This document shows positions 60,106 to 64,000 of a stretch of DNA of 64,000 nucleotides, piece by piece. The stretch spans positions 186,001 to 250,000 of the forward strand of contig NZ_JAJADR010000005.1 in the NCBI RefSeq assembly GCF_020447265.1, given 5' to 3'. Under the pieces are notes generated by a model that was given only the letters and a program-made list of their open reading frames with translations, made no database searches and was not told the origin of the DNA. This DNA is from Hymenobacter lucidus. Lineage in GTDB: Bacteria; Bacteroidota; Bacteroidia; Cytophagales; Hymenobacteraceae. The position numbers and the translations under genes are program-made. Every line of letters begins with the position of its first letter. The stretch's first letter is position 1.

Positions 60106-60646
60106 AATCCGTACGGGTTTGTTGGTGTACCTACCTGCTTCCACTTCCTGAGCACAAATCCTTTAAAGGCCAGCAATGCCCTCTCGCGCAAGTCTTTCTG
60201 CTCCTGCCTGGGGCAAGGCCAGCCGCGAGGCTACTTTGCCCCGCCCTGCCTGCCCCACGCCCGGCGGCCGGTAGCCGGGTCCGGGCGGGCGGCTTTTGGC
60301 ACTCTTCCCGGAGTGCAGCCGATTCTAAATATAGTTATTTATCTATTTGTTTCGTCTCGTCGGAGCCTTTGCTCCCGCTCACCCCGCTACCTGATGGCCC
60401 CGGGCGGCCCCGATTACCAGGGGTTCCGAAAAGGCCTCGCTACGCAGCTAGCGGCCTGCTACTGATGCCCGTAGCTCAGCAGCCCGCACTACCCAGCAGC
60501 TGCCATTACGCTACCAAAATCCTATATACCTTAAAGCAATTTCAATAAAAGACATGATTATGTGATAGTATGTTAAATATTACCTCGCTTTATTTGCAAA
60601 CTCACAATCCAATCTTTCTCACCAACCAAACCAACCAAGCCACTCT
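60106..60646. other. Intergenic region, GC-rich then AT-rich
   Basis: No gene is supported in these 540 bp. The first 370 bp are GC-rich and hold no recognisable protein. The last 130 bp are AT-rich. TTTATTTG at 60589-60596 is one mismatch from TAnnTTTG and could be the -7 box for the gene at 60647. Confidence 0.4.
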
Positions 60647-61492
60647 ATGAAAACAAACCGTCTCCCGATTCTGGCGCTCTGGGCGAGCGTAGGAATTACT
60701 GCCTTGACCGGTTGCTCGAAAGAACAGGAAGCCGCCGCCCCGGTGGGCTCGGCTGCCAGTCAGGATGTAAAGGCCGAAGAAGCCTTCCCTAACCAGACCG
60801 GCACCGTAGTGGCGGGTAAACTGGGCAACGAGCCCATCGTCTACCAGAAAATCAACGGTGAAAACGTACTGGAAGGCGACATCATCCTAACCGCCAGCCA
60901 GGTGAACCCCACGGGGCCACAAACGGAAAGCGCCGGCCGCAACACCGGCAAGTGGCCCAGCGCCGTGGTGTACTACACCATCGACGCGGCCCTGCCCAGC
61001 CAGACCCGCGTAACCAGCGCCATTACCCACTGGCAGACCTACACGCCCGTTCGGTTTGTGAAGCGCACCACCCAGTCGAACTACGTAACCTTCCGCGTGG
61101 GCTCGGGCTGCTCCTCCAACATCGGCATGATTGGCGGCCGGCAGTACATCAACCTGGCTTCGGGCTGCACTACGGGCAATACGATTCACGAAATTGGCCA
61201 CGCCCTGGGCCTGTTCCACGAGCAAACCCGTAACGACCGGGACACCTACGTGAACATCCTGACCCAGAACATCCAGTCGGGCTACGAAAACAACTTCGTG
61301 AAGTACAGCACCTCGGGCTACAGCGGCACCGACTTCGGCGCCCTCGACTTCGGCTCCATCATGATGTACGGCTCGTTCTCGTTCTCCTCGAACGGCCAGC
61401 CCACCATCACCAAAAAGGACGGCTCTACCTTCGACATCCAGCGCAACGGCCTCTCCACCGGCGACCGGGCGGGTATCGACATCATGTACTAA
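60647..61492 (+). CDS. M12A astacin-like zinc metallopeptidase, lipoprotein
   Basis: The 281-residue protein has a lipoprotein signal (ASVGITALTGCSKEQ, Cys23). The astacin-type zinc motif is HEIGHALGLFHEQ with His181, Glu182, His185 and His191, and the Met-turn is SIMMYGS. The catalytic domain begins after about residue 100 (KWPSAVVYYTIDAALPSQTR), and the preceding segment is a short propeptide-like region (DIILTASQV). Such enzymes (flavastacin group) cut proteins outside the cell. The cysteines GSGCSS and ASGCTTG could form a disulphide. Confidence 0.93.
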   Translation: MKTNRLPILALWASVGITALTGCSKEQEAAAPVGSAASQDVKAEEAFPNQTGTVVAGKLGNEPIVYQKINGENVLEGDIILTASQVNPTGPQTESAGRNTGKWPSAVVYYTIDAALPSQTRVTSAITHWQTYTPVRFVKRTTQSNYVTFRVGSGCSSNIGMIGGRQYINLASGCTTGNTIHEIGHALGLFHEQTRNDRDTYVNILTQNIQSGYENNFVKYSTSGYSGTDFGALDFGSIMMYGSFSFSSNGQPTITKKDGSTFDIQRNGLSTGDRAGIDIMY

Positions 61493-61539
61493 GCCAGCAC
61501 GCCCGACCTGATTCTACGTCAGCCGGGTTGTCATAACCA

Positions 61540-61574
61540 AAACAGGACACTCCTAACGGGGTGTCCTGTTTCTG
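61540..61574 (+). terminator. Intrinsic terminator after the astacin gene
   Basis: AAACAGGACACTCC pairs with GGGGTGTCCTGTTT (14 pairs, one G-T), followed by CTGTTTT. It lies 48 nt after the stop. Confidence 0.75.
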
Positions 61575-61623
61575 TTTTCAGGGGGATAGGAGCTTCGAGC
61601 AGCCTTATTTGTAGCAGCCAACT

Positions 61624-61653
61624 AAAAAGGGCACCCGCTGTCGGATGCCCTTT
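61624..61653 (-). terminator. Intrinsic terminator after the DUF2383-like gene
   Basis: On the minus strand AAAGGGCATCC pairs with GGGTGCCCTTT, followed by TTAGTTGG. It begins 34 nt after the stop at 61687. Confidence 0.7.
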
Positions 61654-61686
61654 GTGATTTTTGTGCTTTGTCGAGCGCCAGCGGCC

Positions 61687-62370
61687 CTACTCCTGCTTGC
61701 CTTCCATCGACTTCAGGCGGTCATAAGTATTCTGGGAGTGCTGGTATTGCCGTTCCACAGCCTGGCGTAGCGTGCCCGACAGGGTGTTGTCGCTTAAGGC
61801 TTCTTTGTAGGCCTTCAGGGCCCACTCTTCGCCGTAGATGTTGGAGCCGAGGATGGCTTTTTCATCAGCACCGGTGAGAGCCGCTTTAGCGTCCATCCAA
61901 GCGCGGTAGAGTTTGCCCTTCACTGTAGTGCCTTCCTGCCGGCCGCCACCCTGCTGACGCAGATAGCCATTCAGCTCATTGGCAAACTGCTGGCTCTGGC
62001 TGACGAGCTGCTTGTAGTAGCCGCTCAGCTGCGGGTCCTGGCTTTCCTGCACGGCGCGCTGGTAGCCTTCTATCCGGTCATTCACGAAGTAGAGCAGCTC
62101 GTTGAGCGTGTCGGTTTGAGCATTGCTGCCGGCTTTAGTGGCTTTACCGGCCTTATTGCCGCGCAGCAGCGCAGCCACCCCCACGGCCAGCAACGCACCG
62201 CCAACTACTTTCTGGGTGGTGCTCATACGGCCGAGCAGGTCGCCTACGCTGCCTTTGTTGAGCCACTTACCGGCCTGGTTCAGCAAAGAGCCATCGGCAT
62301 TCGAAGAGTCCCGCGAAGCGGAGTAGGAAGAAGCGCTGCCGCTACGAGTAGGTTGTTGGGAAGTATTCAT
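61687..62370 (-). CDS. PA2169-type four-helix-bundle protein (DUF2383)
   Basis: The 227-residue product has a Ser/Gln-rich start, a hydrophobic stretch (STTQKVVGGALLAVGVAALL, about 51-70) that may span the membrane and a C-terminal four-helix bundle: LNELLYFVNDRIEGYQRAVQ, SQSQQFANELNGYLRQQGGG, GKLYRAWMDAKAALTGADEK and YGEEWALKAYKEALSDNTLS. The Glu and His-free helix pattern resembles ferritin-like DUF2383 proteins, linked with stress in other bacteria; the role here is unknown. ATG 62368-62370 is the start; an upstream TTG is less likely. Confidence 0.85.
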   Translation of the reverse strand: MNTSQQPTRSGSASSYSASRDSSNADGSLLNQAGKWLNKGSVGDLLGRMSTTQKVVGGALLAVGVAALLRGNKAGKATKAGSNAQTDTLNELLYFVNDRIEGYQRAVQESQDPQLSGYYKQLVSQSQQFANELNGYLRQQGGGRQEGTTVKGKLYRAWMDAKAALTGADEKAILGSNIYGEEWALKAYKEALSDNTLSGTLRQAVERQYQHSQNTYDRLKSMEGKQE

Positions 62371-62556
62371 AATCAAAGAATATTTTGGTGAATTCTTTCC
62401 GGGCTTACGGTATGCATGAACAATGAGTTAGGTCGAGCTTTGCAAATACCCTCTTTCAGGTTGTGCTTCGCGGGCGGTGTTTCGGCTCTATTTCGGCCCG
62501 GTGGCCCGGCTCCGGGAATACCGCCGTATCTTGCGGCCTCACTCGTTGCTGTTCGT

Positions 62557-62856
62557 ATGCTTTCTTCTCTGTGGCGGACTTCGCTAGGCCGCTTACGCAC
62601 CGTTGGCTTTCTGGAAGGCGTATCTTTTCTGGTGCTGCTGGGTATTGCCATGCCGCTGAAATACTTAGCCGGCCAGCCCGAAGCCGTGCGTTTGGTGGGC
62701 ATGGCCCACGGAGTATTGTTTGTACTCTACGTGCTGCTGGTCATCCAGGTCAGCCTTGCCCGGAGCTGGTCGTGGGGCAAGGCGCTGCTGGCGCTAGTGG
62801 TATCGGTGGTACCGTTCGGCACTTTCTGGGCCGAGAAGAAGCTGTTTCAGGAGTAG
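62557..62856 (+). CDS. DUF3817 family small membrane protein
   Basis: The 99-residue protein has three hydrophobic segments: LEGVSFLVLLGIAMPLKYLA, AHGVLFVLYVLLVIQVSLA and KALLALVVSVVPFGTFWAEK. These match the DUF3817 layout, including the FLEG and AHG motifs. Function is unknown. ATG 62557 is preferred to longer in-frame starts, whose extension is not family-like. TATCTTGCGG at 62527-62536 resembles the dnaX -7 box with one T missing and could be the promoter. Confidence 0.8.
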   Translation: MLSSLWRTSLGRLRTVGFLEGVSFLVLLGIAMPLKYLAGQPEAVRLVGMAHGVLFVLYVLLVIQVSLARSWSWGKALLALVVSVVPFGTFWAEKKLFQE

Positions 62857-62880
62857 CGCCGCCGGTGCCCTGCGGCCGCT

Positions 62881-63885
62881 TCACCTAGGCGGCTGGCCTT
62901 CTGGCTGGGGCTTAGCTTTAGCCTTAGCGTCAGCGGCGCGGCTACCCGGTGCCGGCACCTCCTCGGCCAGGATTTCGGCTACGGCCCGTAGCGCCTCCGC
63001 TGAGGTTTCGATGCCATGGCCAGTATTGGCAAACACCCGCACGCCGCGCAGATTTGGCAAGTCGCGCCGCGCCACTGCCACCGACTTGCGGTAGGGAAAC
63101 AGCAGGTCCTTTTCGCCCACCAGCAAATATACTTCAGAGGTGACGCGGGCCAACTCGGTGGCGGGCATGGCGTAGGGCTTCTGGGTGCGGTCCTGGTAGT
63201 GTTGGATGGCAAACAGCTCATAGTCGGCCAACAGCTGGCGGGCCGGGGCCGACAGCTCGTGGTAGCCGGGACAGAACACGGCCGCGTCCAGAAACTTCAG
63301 CACGTTGGGCATGGTGGGACGCAGCAGCGGCAGCAGGTTGTAGTAGAGGTTGCGCCACGACAACGAAAACGGCTGCAGGCCCCCCGGGTTCAGCAGCACG
63401 ATCTTGCCGACCAGCTCGGGCGCCACCTGGCTGAGCTTAAGGGCCAGCAGGCCCCCGAAGGAAGCCCCCAGGATGTGCGCCTGAGCCAGGCCCAGTTGCC
63501 GCAGCAGGCAGGCGGCCCAGTAGCCGTACTCGTTGCTTTTCACAGCGGGCGTGGTGCCCTCACTCAGGCAGGGCTGGCCGTTCACATCTACCAGGAAAAT
63601 ACGGTAGCGGGCTTTGAGCGGGGCTAGGTTGTTGTCGAGGTCCCAGAATAAACCCACGGTGCGGAAGCCGGGAAACACGACCACCGCGGGCCAGTCGGGT
63701 TGGTCGAGGTTAATACCCCACACGATAGTAGTACCCAACGGGCCTGGCACTTCCAGGCGGTGGTAGCGGCAGCCGTTGAGCTGCTCGACCTGCGCCACCC
63801 AGCCGTTGAGAAAAGCCGTGGCGGCGGGCAGATCCTTGAAAAAGGAGTGGTAGCGTTTCGGAGCGGTAGTGGGGGCCTGTTGCAT
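62881..63885 (-). CDS. Alpha/beta-fold hydrolase
   Basis: The 334-residue protein has the nucleophile elbow GASFGG (Ser142), an acid-loop segment VGEKDLLFPYRKSV and the His in NTGHGIETSAEAL. The oxyanion region is VVVFPGFRTVGLFWD. It resembles esterases or lipases of the carboxylesterase-like hydrolases; substrate unknown. The C-terminus is Ala/Lys/Pro-rich and probably disordered. ATG 63883-63885 is used; the upstream extension has no family-like content. It ends 25 nt from the convergent DUF3817 stop. Confidence 0.85.
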   Translation of the reverse strand: MQQAPTTAPKRYHSFFKDLPAATAFLNGWVAQVEQLNGCRYHRLEVPGPLGTTIVWGINLDQPDWPAVVVFPGFRTVGLFWDLDNNLAPLKARYRIFLVDVNGQPCLSEGTTPAVKSNEYGYWAACLLRQLGLAQAHILGASFGGLLALKLSQVAPELVGKIVLLNPGGLQPFSLSWRNLYYNLLPLLRPTMPNVLKFLDAAVFCPGYHELSAPARQLLADYELFAIQHYQDRTQKPYAMPATELARVTSEVYLLVGEKDLLFPYRKSVAVARRDLPNLRGVRVFANTGHGIETSAEALRAVAEILAEEVPAPGSRAADAKAKAKPQPEGQPPR

Positions 63886-63937
63886 GCCGCAAACTACGGG
63901 GCTGGGCCGGCGGCAAATGTTGGTACAAACCAAGTTT

Positions 63938-64000
63938 TCAGATCCGGATGGAGTTATAGAGCTTGCTGAAATTGGTAGGATCAATGTGCAGGTAGCTGGC
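63938..64000 (-). CDS. C-terminal end of a probable Crp/Fnr-type regulator (partial)
   Basis: The minus strand from the right edge is open for 20 codons and ends with TGA at 63938-63940. It reads ASYLHIDPTNFSKLYNSIRI, which looks like the recognition part of a helix-turn-helix at the very end of a Crp/Fnr-like protein. The fragment is too short for certainty; another helix-turn-helix protein is possible. It lies 52 nt upstream of the hydrolase gene. Confidence 0.45.
   Translation of the reverse strand, partial: ASYLHIDPTNFSKLYNSIRI

Overview
The window reads as a chromosomal piece of a GC-rich Bacteroidota bacterium, most likely Hymenobacter or a close relative. The basis is two SusC/SusD pairs, an ECF sigma/FecR/STN-SusC regulatory trio, perfect Bacteroidota -7 boxes (TATCTTTG) before dnaX and an M16 peptidase gene, a tmRNA whose tag reads GEYSYAMAA, and many lipoprotein and SusC-type exporter signals. 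No 16S rRNA or similar marker is present, so the genus is inferred.

Layout. 1-2.9 kb: end of a molybdenum hydroxylase gene, a thioesterase, a disordered hydrophilin-like protein and a DUF1349 protein. 3.0-31.2 kb: a large glucuronoxylan locus, nearly all on the minus strand. It holds GH115, GH10 and GH51 enzymes, a transaldolase/phosphoglucose isomerase fusion, xylA and xylB, a GH3 beta-xylosidase type enzyme with a PA14 insert, a CE20-type acetylesterase, SusD, SusC, an SDR oxidoreductase, a GH67 alpha-glucuronidase and uxuA. A LacI-family regulator on the plus strand ends the block. 31.4-33.4 kb: a PAP2 phosphatase and an SdiA-regulated-like protein. 33.5-46.0 kb: a second glycan locus (GH3, GH43, GH144-like, SusD, STN-SusC, FecR, ECF sigma), all minus. 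46.5-64 kb: mostly housekeeping and small genes (tmRNA, dnaX, M16 peptidase, icd, methyltransferase, astacin-like peptidase and others), plus an AT-rich insert at 55.1-56.6 kb carrying a P-loop ATPase gene broken by one amber codon.

How the xylan genes fit together. GH115 and GH67 would remove (methyl)glucuronic acid from polymer and oligomers, CE20 acetyl groups, GH51 arabinose, GH10 would cut the backbone and GH3 would release xylose. SusC/D would import oligomers. XylA and XylB feed xylulose-5-P into the pentose phosphate pathway, which Tal-Pgi links to glycolysis. The SDR and UxuA would take fructuronate through mannonate to KDG. Glucuronate isomerase, KDG kinase and a xylose transporter are not in the window.

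Main regulatory finding. Two near-identical 20-bp palindromes lie before xylB and between uxuA and the LacI-family gene. The DNA around them is similar over about 170 bp, including an identical 70-bp spacing to a -7-like box. The xylB copy keeps a decayed version of the side that drives the regulator gene, although no plus-strand gene follows it. The regulator itself has an in-frame N-terminal four-cysteine zinc ribbon of the kind seen in IS1-type transposases, ahead of its LacI helix-turn-helix. Several dispersed inverted-repeat families also occur between genes.
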